A stretch of 33,658 nucleotides of DNA from an uncultured bacterium (GCA_946643435.1 CAMPCD010000010.1:1-33658), one strand, 5' to 3'. Shown: positions 24,016 to 32,564, numbered from the stretch's first letter. Translations and numbers: made by a program. Notes: generated by a model not told the origin, from the letters alone.

Positions 24016-24504
24016 TTAAGCTTGAATATAATTAAATATCATATTTACTTTTACTTTATTATATTTCTTTAATATTTCTTTTTGTTCTTCAGTTAAATTA
24101 GATTTGATAATATATTTTACTATTACATGATCCACATCTTTTTTATCTAAAAAGTCAGATCTAGATATTTGGAAATCTAATACTTCTTTTATTTCTTCAG
24201 GGACATCATCTATTAAAAGACTGTATAATTTCATATCTAATGATGAATCATTATGAATAGTAAATTCAAGTGTATATTCTTCTTTTGTTTCTTCCAAAGG
24301 AATAACATATGAAATTGTTGTATCTTCATTATCAAGTATAGTCACATCTTTAGTATATATTCCATCAATATATAATGGAGTTAAATCTATTTGATTAGAG
24401 TTATCAACAGCAAAAGATTTATTAACAGTTAATACTCCTCCACATGTTAAAACTATAGCTACTGCTAACATATATGGGAATAATACTTTCTTTAGTTTCA
24501 TCAT
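24016..24504 (-). CDS. Small secreted protein, TasA/CalY-like candidate
   Basis: About 162 aa. A signal-peptide-like N-terminus (KVLFPYMLAVAIVLTCGGVLTVNKSFA) leads into a compact beta-rich domain (DLTPLYIDGIYTKDVTILDN; YTLEFTIHNDSSLDMKLYSLLIDD). The 'EFTIHNDSSLDMKLYSL' strand resembles the N/S-rich beta strand of TasA/camelysin proteins, but the match is weak. It is the first gene of the five-gene operon with DUF5305 copy 2, Nudix, Ig-like and Thr-rich proteins. Start taken at 24504 with AGGATG upstream. Filament formation is only an inference. Confidence 0.7.
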   Translation of the reverse strand: MMKLKKVLFPYMLAVAIVLTCGGVLTVNKSFAVDNSNQIDLTPLYIDGIYTKDVTILDNEDTTISYVIPLEETKEEYTLEFTIHNDSSLDMKLYSLLIDDVPEEIKEVLDFQISRSDFLDKKDVDHVIVKYIIKSNLTEEQKEILKKYNKVKVNMIFNYIQA

Positions 24505-24523
24505 TATCACATCCTACATAATA

Positions 24524-24552
24524 ATTATATAAAATTATAGGATTATAGTAAA
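24524..24552 (-). promoter_or_regulatory. Possible promoter of the second DUF5305 operon
   Basis: TTTACT (24547-24552), 17 nt, TATAAT (24524-24529). Two more TATAAT copies lie just upstream, so the exact start is uncertain. Confidence 0.4.
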
Positions 24553-24585
24553 TAAAAAAGAGAGTATTTTTTTACCCTCTTACAG
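24552..24585 (-). terminator. Terminator after the HTH membrane gene
   Basis: Minus strand AGAGGGTA, A-rich loop, TACTCTCT (8 bp with one G-U), then TTTTTTATTT. Confidence 0.7.
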
Positions 24586-25414
24586 CACTTACTAATAAGT
24601 TTAAATATTTGTAATAATCTGAACTAGCTACACATAAATCAGTATCACAATTTAATTTACCATGTGGTGTAGCCATTTGAACTATTACAGTCTTAGCTCT
24701 ATTTGAATCTTTATATTTTATTAATGATTCTCTAGCATCTCTTACTGCTACTATAGTTCCTGATTTAGAATATAAATTTAAAGTAAATACAGAATTTAAA
24801 TATTCAATTTTATATTTACTTGTTTTCTTAACATATTTTTCTCCAACTTTCTTAAATCCATAATTTAATAATGGACTACCATCATAATGAGCAGCATCAT
24901 TAGGACTTAATGGTTGAGTTTGATAAATAATATGTTCATTAGAAGTATGTGGATGATGTTCAACAGGTTCTCTTTCATCAGACACTTCTATTACTTCTTT
25001 TGGTCCGCTAGACTTAGAAGAAGTATTTCCAGTTGTAATAGAAATAACAGTTCCTACTAGTATAAAAAATACCATACATGATAATACAACTAATAAAATA
25101 TTTTTTGTTTTATTATCTAATTGTACATTTTTATTCTTAGTTTCTTCTTTATCTTCATCAAATTGAACTTCGATTATATCTTCTTCTCTAATCTTCTTAA
25201 ATTCACCATTTGATAATTCTCTTTTTGTAACATTTAATGCTTTAGCTAATTTATCTAGAATAACTGGATCTTCTGGGAATTTAATACCATTTTCCCAAAC
25301 AGCTATATCTTCTGGTGAAACTTCAGCTATTTTTGCTAAATCTTCTTCAGACAATGAATTTGCAGTACGGACTTCTCTTAAAAAATTACCTTTTTTAATA
25401 TTTTCTTTATCCAT
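24572..25414 (-). CDS. Membrane-anchored XRE-type HTH protein (RodZ-like layout)
   Basis: 280 aa. An N-terminal HTH_3/XRE domain (~8-65: LREVRTANSLSEEDLAKIAEV, then SPEDIAVWENG) is followed by an acidic linker, one membrane helix (~104-128, ILLVVLSCMVFFILVGTVIS) and an extracellular domain of ~150 residues containing one CDTDLC pair. HTH plus helix plus outer domain is also the RodZ arrangement, but the outer domain does not look like RodZ, so a signal-transducing or envelope role is equally possible. It has its own promoter and terminator, just upstream of the second DUF5305 operon, which it could regulate (inference). Confidence 0.78.
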   Translation of the reverse strand: MDKENIKKGNFLREVRTANSLSEEDLAKIAEVSPEDIAVWENGIKFPEDPVILDKLAKALNVTKRELSNGEFKKIREEDIIEVQFDEDKEETKNKNVQLDNKTKNILLVVLSCMVFFILVGTVISITTGNTSSKSSGPKEVIEVSDEREPVEHHPHTSNEHIIYQTQPLSPNDAAHYDGSPLLNYGFKKVGEKYVKKTSKYKIEYLNSVFTLNLYSKSGTIVAVRDARESLIKYKDSNRAKTVIVQMATPHGKLNCDTDLCVASSDYYKYLNLLVSAVRG

Positions 25415-25464
25415 ATTAATCCCCCATTTAAGATAAACGATATATTCCCTTTCGTTGTAGCTAT

Positions 25465-25493
25465 ATTATACTATTTTTTTATTAAATACGCAA
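25465..25493 (-). promoter_or_regulatory. Promoter of the HTH membrane gene
   Basis: TTGCGT (25488-25493), 17 nt, TATAAT (25465-25470). The 5' leader carries a small AACGA...TCGTT stem (25436-25456). Confidence 0.65.
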
Positions 25494-25508
25494 ATTAATA
25501 ACAAATAA

Positions 25509-25536
25509 AAATAGATTAGTAAAAACTAATCTATTT
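25509..25536 (-). terminator. Terminator of the uraA-upp operon
   Basis: AAATAGATTAGT (25509-25520), 4-nt loop, ACTAATCTATTT (25525-25536). The upp stop lies in the stem; a TTTATTTGT tail follows on the minus strand. Confidence 0.88.
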
Positions 25537-26157
25537 AGTACCAAATATTCTATCTCCTGCATCTCCTAAACCAGGAACAATATATTTATTTTCATTCAAA
25601 TGATCATCTATACATGCAGCATATATTTGAACATCAGGATATTTTTCTTCAACATTAGCTAAACCTTCAGGTGCAGCTATTATACATAAGAATTTAATCT
25701 TTTTAACTCCAACCTTTTTAAGTTCTCCAATGGCATCTATAGCAGATCCACCAGTAGCTAACATTGGATCTAAGATTATTACTTCTCTATTTTGAATATC
25801 CTTAGGTACTTTAAAAAAATAATTATGTGGTTCAAATGTTTTTTCATCTCTATACATACCAATATGACCTATTTTAGCATTAGGTAGTACTTGAATTACT
25901 CCATCAACCATACCCATACCAGCTCTTAAGATTGGTAAGAAAGCATATTTATCTTCATTTAATCTACCAGTCTTCATCTCTGTTATAGGTGTTTCAATAG
26001 TAATATCATCTAACTTTTCATCTTTAAAAGCTTCATAGCATAATAGCACAGCTATTTCAGATATTAACTCTCTAAATTCTTTAGTCCCAGTTGTTTTACT
26101 TCTAAGTATTGATAACTTATGTGTTATAAGTGGATGATTTAATTCTATTGTTTTCAT
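25531..26157 (-). CDS. upp: Uracil phosphoribosyltransferase
   Basis: Converts uracil and PRPP to UMP (pyrimidine salvage). 208 aa is exact for the family. The PRPP loop is visible as [12 protein letters not shown], with RAGMGMVDG and [24 protein letters not shown] around the uracil site and the C-terminal [16 protein letters not shown]. It starts 10 nt after the uraA stop, so permease and enzyme are made together. The organism probably imports uracil, in line with a reduced biosynthetic capacity (inference). Confidence 0.97.
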   Translation of the reverse strand: MKTIELNHPLITHKLSILRSKTTGTKEFRELISEIAVLLCYEAFKDEKLDDITIETPITEMKTGRLNEDKYAFLPILRAGMGMVDGVIQVLPNAKIGHIGMYRDEKTFEPHNYFFKVPKDIQNREVIILDPMLATGGSAIDAIGELKKVGVKKIKFLCIIAAPEGLANVEEKYPDVQIYAACIDDHLNENKYIVPGLGDAGDRIFGTK

Positions 26158-26167
26158 ATATTACCTC

Positions 26168-27559
26168 TTATTTTTTCTTTGTTGTTTTCTTTTTAGCAGC
26201 TTTTTTAATTTCTTTAACTACTTTATCAGTTATAGTCATTGTATCTTCAGGTATTTCCCAATCTAATTCATTTTGAAGTGCTTCTTTATCAGCAGGTATA
26301 ATTAAATTTAAAATAATACCTACAATTGCAGCTAAACTCATTCCTGAGAATGCTATATCTAAATCTCCGTTTACAATTGAAATTGTAGCACCACCTAAAC
26401 CAATAACTAACATGGCAGCTGCTACTGCAACATTCTTATTATCATCAAAATTAACTTGATTCTTAATTAATACTTTTAAACCATTTACTGCTATAAAACC
26501 ATATAGTAAGATTGATACTCCACCTAAAACTGGTGCAGGTATTAATTGTACTAAAGCAGTAAATTTACCAAAGAAACCTAAGATAATAGCAAATATTGCT
26601 GCTAATCCGATAACTTTAACTGATGCAACTTTAGTAATACCAACTACTGCAGTATTTTCACCATAAGTAGTATTTGCAGGTCCACCCATAGCACCAGCTA
26701 CTAATGTAGCTAAACCATCACCTAATAAAGTTCTATCTAAACCTGGATCTTGAATTAAATCTTTTCCAATAATATTAGATAAAGAAGTATGATCTCCAAT
26801 ATGTTCACACATAGTAACTAATGCTATTGGTGCAATAGTTATTAAAGCTCCAAATTCAATGTTGTAATGAACAAATGGGAATTGGAAGCTAGGTACTGAT
26901 AACCACGCAGCATCAGCTACACTTTTGAAATCTACTAATCCTAAGAATGCAGATAATACATATCCTGAGATAATACCAATTAAGAATGGTATTACTTTCC
27001 ATAAACCTTTTGCTCTAGTCATAACTAAAGCTGTAACTAAGAATGATACTAATGCAACAACTGCATTTTTCCATTCGAATACTTGTCCTTCAGCAATACC
27101 TATGTTTTGAATTGCTGATGAAGCAAGTCCTAATCCGATAACCATAATCATTGGTCCTATAACTACAGGTGGTAATAGTTTTTCTAACCAATCTTTACCA
27201 GTGAAATGAATAATAGTAGCTACTACAATGTAGATTAAACCTACTACCATAATACCAGTCATAGCTCCGCCTAAACCACCTTTTAAATATGCAGCTGCAA
27301 CAGGTGCAATAAAGGCAAATGAACTACCTAAATAAACTGGAGATTTACCTTTAGTACATAATATATAAATTAATGTACCAATACCAGATGTAACTAAAGC
27401 AACTGGTATAGTTAATACTTCTTCTCCTGCAGCAGTATTAACTAAAATTGGAACTAAGATTGTTGCTCCAAACATCGCAAATACATGTTGTATTGCTAGA
27501 ACTATCCACCTACTTAATGGTGGAGTTTCGTTGACATCATATGTCATTTTCTTTTTCAT
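26168..27559 (-). CDS. uraA: Uracil permease, NCS2 family
   Basis: Proton-coupled nucleobase transporter. 463 aa with about 12-14 helices. Family signatures: AIQHVFAMFGATILVPILV (helix 1), PVYLGSSFAFIAP, MCEHIGDHTSLSNIIGKD (catalytic Glu/His stretch) and GGPANTTYGENTAVVGITK. The upp gene next door favours uracil over xanthine. A Lys-rich tail (KKAAKKKTTKKK) ends the protein. AGGAGG is the RBS. Expression probably depends on the attenuator-like leader upstream. Confidence 0.95.
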   Translation of the reverse strand: MKKKMTYDVNETPPLSRWIVLAIQHVFAMFGATILVPILVNTAAGEEVLTIPVALVTSGIGTLIYILCTKGKSPVYLGSSFAFIAPVAAAYLKGGLGGAMTGIMVVGLIYIVVATIIHFTGKDWLEKLLPPVVIGPMIMVIGLGLASSAIQNIGIAEGQVFEWKNAVVALVSFLVTALVMTRAKGLWKVIPFLIGIISGYVLSAFLGLVDFKSVADAAWLSVPSFQFPFVHYNIEFGALITIAPIALVTMCEHIGDHTSLSNIIGKDLIQDPGLDRTLLGDGLATLVAGAMGGPANTTYGENTAVVGITKVASVKVIGLAAIFAIILGFFGKFTALVQLIPAPVLGGVSILLYGFIAVNGLKVLIKNQVNFDDNKNVAVAAAMLVIGLGGATISIVNGDLDIAFSGMSLAAIVGIILNLIIPADKEALQNELDWEIPEDTMTITDKVVKEIKKAAKKKTTKKK

Positions 27560-27591
27560 ATATCCTCCTATGTATTTGGGTATTTTTATCG

Positions 27592-27725
27592 CAAAAAAAG
27601 AAGATATACCACCATATCTTCTTTGTTAACAATAAAAATTTAAATATGAAAGAATAAAGTCCCTACTAATTATATTCGATAGGAAAGTTAAAACACATCT
27701 TGTATTCTTCATATCTTACACCCTT
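27592..27725 (-). promoter_or_regulatory. Structured leader of uraA-upp with attenuator-like terminator (riboswitch candidate)
   Basis: On the minus strand the leader runs from the predicted start (~27725) to the terminator. P1 pairs AUAUGAA (27708-27714) with UUCAUAU (27644-27650), then GAAUA (27703-27707) with UAUUC (27652-27656), with one bulged U. Inside, UUCCUAU (27679-27685) can pair with GUAGGGA (27660-27666). The terminator AAGAAGAUAU, GGUGGU loop, AUAUCUUCUUUUUUU (27593-27623) lies 23 nt before the RBS. The P1 5' strand AAGAUAU (27711-27717) can also pair with AUAUCUU of the terminator, so P1 and antiterminator exclude each other. It does not match the purine riboswitch or a PyrR-binding loop that I know. 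Confidence 0.6.
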
Positions 27726-27731
27726 AATAGC

Positions 27732-27760
27732 ATTATAAAAAATGTAAGATTATTTTTCAA
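27732..27760 (-). promoter_or_regulatory. uraA promoter
   Basis: TTGAAA (27755-27760), 17 nt, TATAAT (27732-27737) on the minus strand. Confidence 0.8.
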
Positions 27761-27781
27761 TATAATTTGATATATTTTTGA

Positions 27782-27787
27782 TATAAT
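27782..27787 (+). promoter_or_regulatory. Extended -10 promoter of the HD-domain gene
   Basis: TTGATATAAT with TATAAT at 27782-27787, followed 16 nt later by the ATG and the RBS AGGTGAT. The -35 is weak. It is divergent from the uraA promoter 45 nt away. Confidence 0.5.
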
Positions 27788-27803
27788 TTAATTAGGTGAT
27801 TTT

Positions 27804-28937
27804 ATGAACAAAATAAAAAAACAAATGTTAATCCATGAATCTCATTATTCCAAATATGCATGTAAAGATAAAGAAGCTATCAGATTACATGGAGATATCA
27901 ATGATGGTGATATAAGACCAAATTACTTTAGAGATATTGATAGAATAATACACTCTTTATCATATACAAGATATATAGATAAGACTCAAGTATTCTCAAA
28001 TAAATCAAATGATCATATTCAAAAAAGAATTATACATGTTCAATTAGTATCTAAAGTAGCAAGAACAATAGGAAGAGCTTTATCTTTAAATGAAGATTTA
28101 ATTGAAGCTATGGCTTTAGGACATGATATAGGACATGTTCCATTTGGTCATTTAGGTGAATCATATTTAAATGAATTATCACTAAAATATGATGGTACTT
28201 ATTTCATGCATAATGTAGAATCAGTAAGAGAATTAAATATATTAGAAGATCATGGTGTTGGTAAGAATTTAACTATTCAAGTACTTGATGGTATCTTATG
28301 CCATAATGGTGAATTTGTTCAAGAAAAATATAAACCAGTTAAAAAGACTAAAGAAGAATTCATAAGAGATTATGAATTATGTTATACCGATAAAGAACAT
28401 GCAAAACATCTTGTTCCAATGACTTTAGAAGGATGCGTAGTAAGAATATCAGATATTATAGCTTACTTAGGAAGAGATATTGAAGATGCTATTCGTTTAG
28501 GATTACTATATAAAAAAGAAATACCTAAATCTATTAAAGATATTATAGGTGATAATAATAAAGATATAATTGGTCATATAATAAATGATATTATTGAAAA
28601 TTCATATAAAAAGAATTATATTTCTATGTCTAAGGAAGTATATCAAGCAGTTAAAGATTTAAAAGAATTCAATTATATTCATATATATGATCCTTCAATG
28701 AATAAACTAGAAAAAGCACAAGTCAAAAGAATGTTTACTACTCTATTTAAACAATATTTAAATGATTTAAATAATAAGAATAAGAAGTCATCTATTTATA
28801 AAGTATTACTTAAAAATATGACTAAAGAATATATAGTTAATACTAGTAATAATAGAAAAGTAATAGACTATATTGCTGGTATGACAGATGATTATATGAT
28901 AAATGAATATAACAAAATAAAAGAATCTAATAACTAG
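27804..28937 (+). CDS. HD-domain phosphohydrolase, dGTPase-like
   Basis: 377 aa, related to deoxyguanosinetriphosphate triphosphohydrolases. The metal-binding HD motif is in ALGHDIGHVPFGHLGE, preceded by RDIDRIIHSLSYTRYIDKTQVF (typical of dNTPases) and followed by HNVESVRELNILED and ISDIIAYLGRDIEDA, all expected for the fold. It is somewhat shorter than most Dgt proteins. Cellular role is likely dNTP pool control; substrate is not proven by sequence. The start has AGGTGAT 5 nt upstream. Its terminator follows at once. Confidence 0.88.
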   Translation: MNKIKKQMLIHESHYSKYACKDKEAIRLHGDINDGDIRPNYFRDIDRIIHSLSYTRYIDKTQVFSNKSNDHIQKRIIHVQLVSKVARTIGRALSLNEDLIEAMALGHDIGHVPFGHLGESYLNELSLKYDGTYFMHNVESVRELNILEDHGVGKNLTIQVLDGILCHNGEFVQEKYKPVKKTKEEFIRDYELCYTDKEHAKHLVPMTLEGCVVRISDIIAYLGRDIEDAIRLGLLYKKEIPKSIKDIIGDNNKDIIGHIINDIIENSYKKNYISMSKEVYQAVKDLKEFNYIHIYDPSMNKLEKAQVKRMFTTLFKQYLNDLNNKNKKSSIYKVLLKNMTKEYIVNTSNNRKVIDYIAGMTDDYMINEYNKIKESNN

Positions 28938-28945
28938 ATTCTTTT
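28919..28945 (+). terminator. Terminator of the HD-domain gene
   Basis: AAAAGAATCTA (28919-28929), ATAAC loop, TAGATTCTTTT (28935-28945). The TAG stop codon forms the start of the 3' arm. The T-tract is short. Confidence 0.75.
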
Positions 28946-28946
28946 C

Positions 28947-29633
28947 TTATGCTCTAAATTCTTGGGCATAATAGTATGTTCCATTTATAGGAGCAATACC
29001 TATACCAATATAAACTAAGTTAGGATTCATAATATTCTTTCTATGTGTTGGCGAATTCATGAATGCTACCATAGATTTTTCTATATCATTGAAACCATAT
29101 GCTATATTTTCTGCTGCTCTATTATATTTAATTCCTAAATCACTATAAACAGTAGACCATTTACGACAATCTTTATTAGGATCATTATCTACACATTGTC
29201 TTACATGTTCAAATACTCTAGTATGAGACATTTCAGTAGCTCTAACAGAGGCTGCAACAGATAAATGATAATCATACTTCAATGGTTTTAATCCTTCACT
29301 GGCTCTATATCTATTAATGCTATCAATCATAGCATTAATATCATTTATATATATACTTACATTATTCTTAGCTTCATCTAATACTTCATTTGTACTAGGT
29401 CCCCTATTATCTTCTGAAACATAAGCAATTCTTTTAACAGTTGTTGTTTCTCTAGTTGTTGTTGTAATAGGTTCTTTAGTAGTAGTCGTAGTTGTTGTTG
29501 TACTAGTACTATTACCATTTACATAAGTATCATTATTAGAATTAATTGTATATGTATTATTTTCTTTTTTACCACACCCAGTTAATAATAATAAAGTTAA
29601 TAATACAATTATTATTAATCTCTTATCAACCAT
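28947..29633 (-). CDS. CAP/SCP-domain lipoprotein
   Basis: 228 aa. A lipobox (LLLLTGC, Cys20) marks a lipoprotein. A Thr-rich linker (STTTTTTTTKEPITTTTRETTT) follows, then a CAP domain (~95-228) with SINRYRASEGLKPLKY, HTRVFEHVRQC, ENIAYG and PTHRKNIMNPNLVYIGIGIAP. CAP domains occur in many secreted bacterial proteins and their bacterial role is mostly unknown. Two cysteines in HVRQCVDNDPNKDCRKW may pair. RBS AAAGGGG. Confidence 0.9.
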   Translation of the reverse strand: MVDKRLIIIVLLTLLLLTGCGKKENNTYTINSNNDTYVNGNSTSTTTTTTTTKEPITTTTRETTTVKRIAYVSEDNRGPSTNEVLDEAKNNVSIYINDINAMIDSINRYRASEGLKPLKYDYHLSVAASVRATEMSHTRVFEHVRQCVDNDPNKDCRKWSTVYSDLGIKYNRAAENIAYGFNDIEKSMVAFMNSPTHRKNIMNPNLVYIGIGIAPINGTYYYAQEFRA

Positions 29634-29703
29634 AATAATTCCCCTTTGTTGGTTAGTTATTATACATCAGATAAGAGTTCTTAGCAAATTTTAGACAATA
29701 AAA

Positions 29704-29728
29704 AAACTTGTAATTAAATTACAAGTTT
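29704..29728 (-). terminator. Terminator of the SPFH gene
   Basis: AAACTTGTAAT (29704-29714), TAA loop, ATTACAAGTTT (29718-29728), then TTT and TATTG on the minus strand. Confidence 0.82.
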
Positions 29729-29736
29729 CTTATTAA

Positions 29737-30864
29737 TTATTCTTGAGTTTCTTCAGCTTTTGGAGCTTCTGGAGTTTGAACAACACCAGCAAATGCTTGT
29801 CCTGGAGTTGGTTGTACAGGAGCTTCTCCTGCTTGTGGTTGTTGTTGAACACCCATAGCAGTATTTAATACATTAGCACCTTGTTGTTGTGCCATACCCA
29901 TACCCATGAATCCCATCATAGCACCATTGTCATTAGATGCAGCAGAATTCATAGCTGTAGCAGTAGCAGCTGCCATTGTACCAGCCATATTGTTTGCATA
30001 AACTTGACCAAGTCTTGCAGTCTTTGCAATTTCTGCATCCATTTCTTGCATGATCTTTAATGAGTCTTCAGTTGCATTAATGTTGATTGTAACATCACCA
30101 ACACCAATACCATAGTTTGCTCTCCATGAAGCATCTAATAATTGATTCATTAATGTAGTAATATCAGATTGATAATTTTGAATTTCTACAAATGATACAT
30201 TCTTTTGAGTCATTAATTGAGAAATTGCTTGTCCTACATTTTGAGCAAATTGTTGTTTTAACATAGAAGTATTACCTTCTGATGTAAAAATATCATTTAA
30301 TGTTAAAGTATCTTTAGGATTTGATCCTACTAAGTTAGCTATTAAGATAGCTGGGTCTACAACTTTAACAGCATACATACCATTGTATGTAACTCTAACT
30401 GATTGATAAATTGGATCCTTAATCATAACTGGTTGTTGAGAACCATAAGTTAAACCAGGAATTAGTTTAGTATTAACATAATAAACTCTTTGATCCTTAG
30501 CAGCTTGTCCACCATAAGTAATACGGCTTCCAATAGTCTTAATAGATTCTAATAATCCATTTCCAAATCCACCAGTAAAGATTGATGGTTCTGAAGAAGT
30601 ATCATAAGTATAAGTACCATCTTCAGCAGTAAATTCAACAATTTTACCATTGTCTACAATCATCATAGCCATTCCATTTGGAACTACTATTCCTGATCCA
30701 TTAGTTATTACACCTTCAGTATAAGTTCTATTAGCATCACCATGAGATACAACACCTCTTTGGATTACTACATCATTACTTACTTCTGGACATGTAATAA
30801 ACTCTTTAAATTGATCGCCAATTACTTGATTAACTGAACCAAGTGCAGCTTTGATTAATCCCAT
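29737..30864 (-). CDS. SPFH-domain protein of the YdjI/'virion core' type
   Basis: 375 aa, cytoplasmic or membrane-associated. The N-terminal ~290 residues form a stomatin/SPFH-like domain of the group annotated as 'virion core protein' (MGLIKAALGSVNQVIGDQFKEFI, GSGIVVPNGMAMMIVDNGKI, GMYAVKVVDP, GIGVGDVTININATEDS). The C-terminus is Met/Gln/Pro-rich (NNMAGTMAAATATAMN, then a PQ-rich tail). Many homologues end in a zinc ribbon, which is absent here. The name reflects old similarity to poxvirus proteins; no phage gene lies nearby. Role is probably membrane stress or bilayer scaffolding. A strong AGGAGG RBS precedes it. Confidence 0.85.
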   Translation of the reverse strand: MGLIKAALGSVNQVIGDQFKEFITCPEVSNDVVIQRGVVSHGDANRTYTEGVITNGSGIVVPNGMAMMIVDNGKIVEFTAEDGTYTYDTSSEPSIFTGGFGNGLLESIKTIGSRITYGGQAAKDQRVYYVNTKLIPGLTYGSQQPVMIKDPIYQSVRVTYNGMYAVKVVDPAILIANLVGSNPKDTLTLNDIFTSEGNTSMLKQQFAQNVGQAISQLMTQKNVSFVEIQNYQSDITTLMNQLLDASWRANYGIGVGDVTININATEDSLKIMQEMDAEIAKTARLGQVYANNMAGTMAAATATAMNSAASNDNGAMMGFMGMGMAQQQGANVLNTAMGVQQQPQAGEAPVQPTPGQAFAGVVQTPEAPKAEETQE

Positions 30865-30912
30865 ATTGTTCCTCCTATTTTTTAAATATTTGATTAATTC
30901 ATCATAAATTTA

Positions 30913-30921
30913 TTATATCAT
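30913..30921 (-). promoter_or_regulatory. Extended -10 promoter of the SPFH gene
   Basis: TGATATAAT on the minus strand, with no clear -35, about 50 nt before the ATG. Coordinates are approximate to a few bases. Confidence 0.45.
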
Positions 30922-30963
30922 AAGAAAATACTAAAGAATTAATATTTTCTCTTATTTGTGTAA

Positions 30964-30994
30964 ATAAAAAGAAGAAACTATTTAGCTTCTTCTT
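30964..30994 (-). terminator. Terminator at the end of rny
   Basis: Minus strand AAGAAGAA, 10-nt loop, TTCTTCTT (30969-30976 with 30987-30994), then TTTATTTA. The stem overlaps the rny stop codon. Confidence 0.72.
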
Positions 30995-32537
30995 GTGCTC
31001 TTGTTTCACGTACAACTGTAATCTTAATTGTACCAGGATATTGCATTTCAGATTCAATTCTATTCTTAATATCACGAGCAATCTTAATACTAGTTAAATC
31101 ATCTACTTCAGCAGGTTTAACGATTACACGAATCTCTCTACCAGCTTGCATAGCATATGATTTTTCAACACCCTTAAATGAATTACCTATTTCTTCTAGT
31201 TGAGCTAATCTTTCAACATATTTTTCCATAGATTCATTTCTTGCTCCAGGTCTTGCAGCTGATAATGTATCAGCTATTTGAACTAATACAGCAATAACAC
31301 TTTTTTGTGGTTCATCACCATGATGTGATGCAATAGCATTAATAACTACTTCATCTTCACCATACTTCTTAGCTAATTCTTTACCGATTTCAACATGTGA
31401 ACCTTCTGTTTCAAAATCAATTGATTTACCAATATCATGTAATAAACCTGCTCTCTTAGCTAAATTAACATTTTCACCTAATTCAGCAGCCATAATACCA
31501 CATAAATTTGCAACTTCAATTGAATGTTGTAATCCATTTTGACCATATGATGTTCTGAAATTTAATCTACCTATATAATTAACTAATTCAGGATCCATCT
31601 TAGATAATCCTAATTCATAGATAGCATTCTTACCCATTTCAGTAATCTTTTGGTTTATATCTTTACAAGTTTTATCATATATTTCTTCAATTCTTGTTGG
31701 ATGAATTCTTCCATCCTTAATTAATGTTTCAATAGTTTCTTTTGCTATTTCTCTTCTATATGGATCAAATGAAGAAATAGTAATAGCTTCAGGTGTATCA
31801 TCAATTATTAAATCTACTCCTGTAACAGCTTCTATAGTTCTTATATTTCTTCCTTCTCTACCAATTAATCTACCCTTCATTTCATCATTAGGTAAACTAA
31901 TAGTTGATGTTGTTTGTAAGTTAGCTACATCCATTGAATACTTTTGCATTGAAGATACAAGTAAGTCTTTAGCTTGATTATCTACTTCAAGTTTAGCTTC
32001 AGCCATTTCATCTTTGATATATTCAGCTATTTCAACTTCCATTTCACTTTCAACACGTTTCATGATTTCATCATGAGCTTTTTCTTTAGAAAATTTAGCA
32101 ATACCTTCTAATTTCTCTAATTCTTCTTTAATTAAAGCATCCATCTTGTTATCTTTTTCTTGTACTTGTTTTTGTAAAGCAGTAAGATTTGCTTCTTTTT
32201 GATCTAATGAAGCATCTCTATTTTGTAATAATTCTTCACGATTATCTAAAGATTTTTCTCTCTTTAATAATCTTTCTTCAGCTTCTTCAGCTGCTTGTTT
32301 TCTTTCTTTAACTTCTCTATCTGCTTCTTGTTTAAGTTTAAATTGTTCTTGCTTTAATTCAGCAAGTGAATCCCTTTTATTTCTATCTGCTTCCTTTTTA
32401 GCAGCACTTATTATTTTTTCTGCTTTTTTACCTGCACCAAATCCTGTTATAACTACTAGAATTATAGTACCAATTATTCCTACTACAAGGCCAATAAAAA
32501 GAAAAACTAATGGAGGCATACCCATTCCTGGTCCCAT
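30978..32537 (-). CDS. rny: Ribonuclease Y
   Basis: Membrane-bound endoribonuclease that starts mRNA decay in Firmicutes. 519 aa is standard. One N-terminal helix (~9-30, VFLFIGLVVGIIGTIILVVI), a long coiled coil (~38-180), a KH domain (LPNDEMKGRLIGREGRNIRTIE) and an HD domain with HSIEVANLCGIMAAELG and LLHDIGKSID. All catalytic and RNA-binding features are intact. The leader contains a stable hairpin (32565-32586) between promoter and RBS (AGAGGAATTTAAATG). Confidence 0.97.
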   Translation of the reverse strand: MGPGMGMPPLVFLFIGLVVGIIGTIILVVITGFGAGKKAEKIISAAKKEADRNKRDSLAELKQEQFKLKQEADREVKERKQAAEEAEERLLKREKSLDNREELLQNRDASLDQKEANLTALQKQVQEKDNKMDALIKEELEKLEGIAKFSKEKAHDEIMKRVESEMEVEIAEYIKDEMAEAKLEVDNQAKDLLVSSMQKYSMDVANLQTTSTISLPNDEMKGRLIGREGRNIRTIEAVTGVDLIIDDTPEAITISSFDPYRREIAKETIETLIKDGRIHPTRIEEIYDKTCKDINQKITEMGKNAIYELGLSKMDPELVNYIGRLNFRTSYGQNGLQHSIEVANLCGIMAAELGENVNLAKRAGLLHDIGKSIDFETEGSHVEIGKELAKKYGEDEVVINAIASHHGDEPQKSVIAVLVQIADTLSAARPGARNESMEKYVERLAQLEEIGNSFKGVEKSYAMQAGREIRVIVKPAEVDDLTSIKIARDIKNRIESEMQYPGTIKITVVRETRAQEEAK

Positions 32538-32564
32538 TTAAATTCCTCTTTTCATATAAAATTA

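Noticed and set aside
27592-27725. Purine riboswitch upstream of uraA
   Set aside because: The conserved loop sequences of the purine aptamer as I know them are not present in the leader; only the terminator and a P1-like helix are.
29460-29520. Short tandem DNA repeat or CRISPR-like array
   Set aside because: It is a Thr-codon run within a gene, with no spacers or regular repeat units.
29737-30864. 'Virion core protein' as a prophage marker
   Set aside because: The name is historic. The gene sits between housekeeping genes with no phage or integrase gene in the window.
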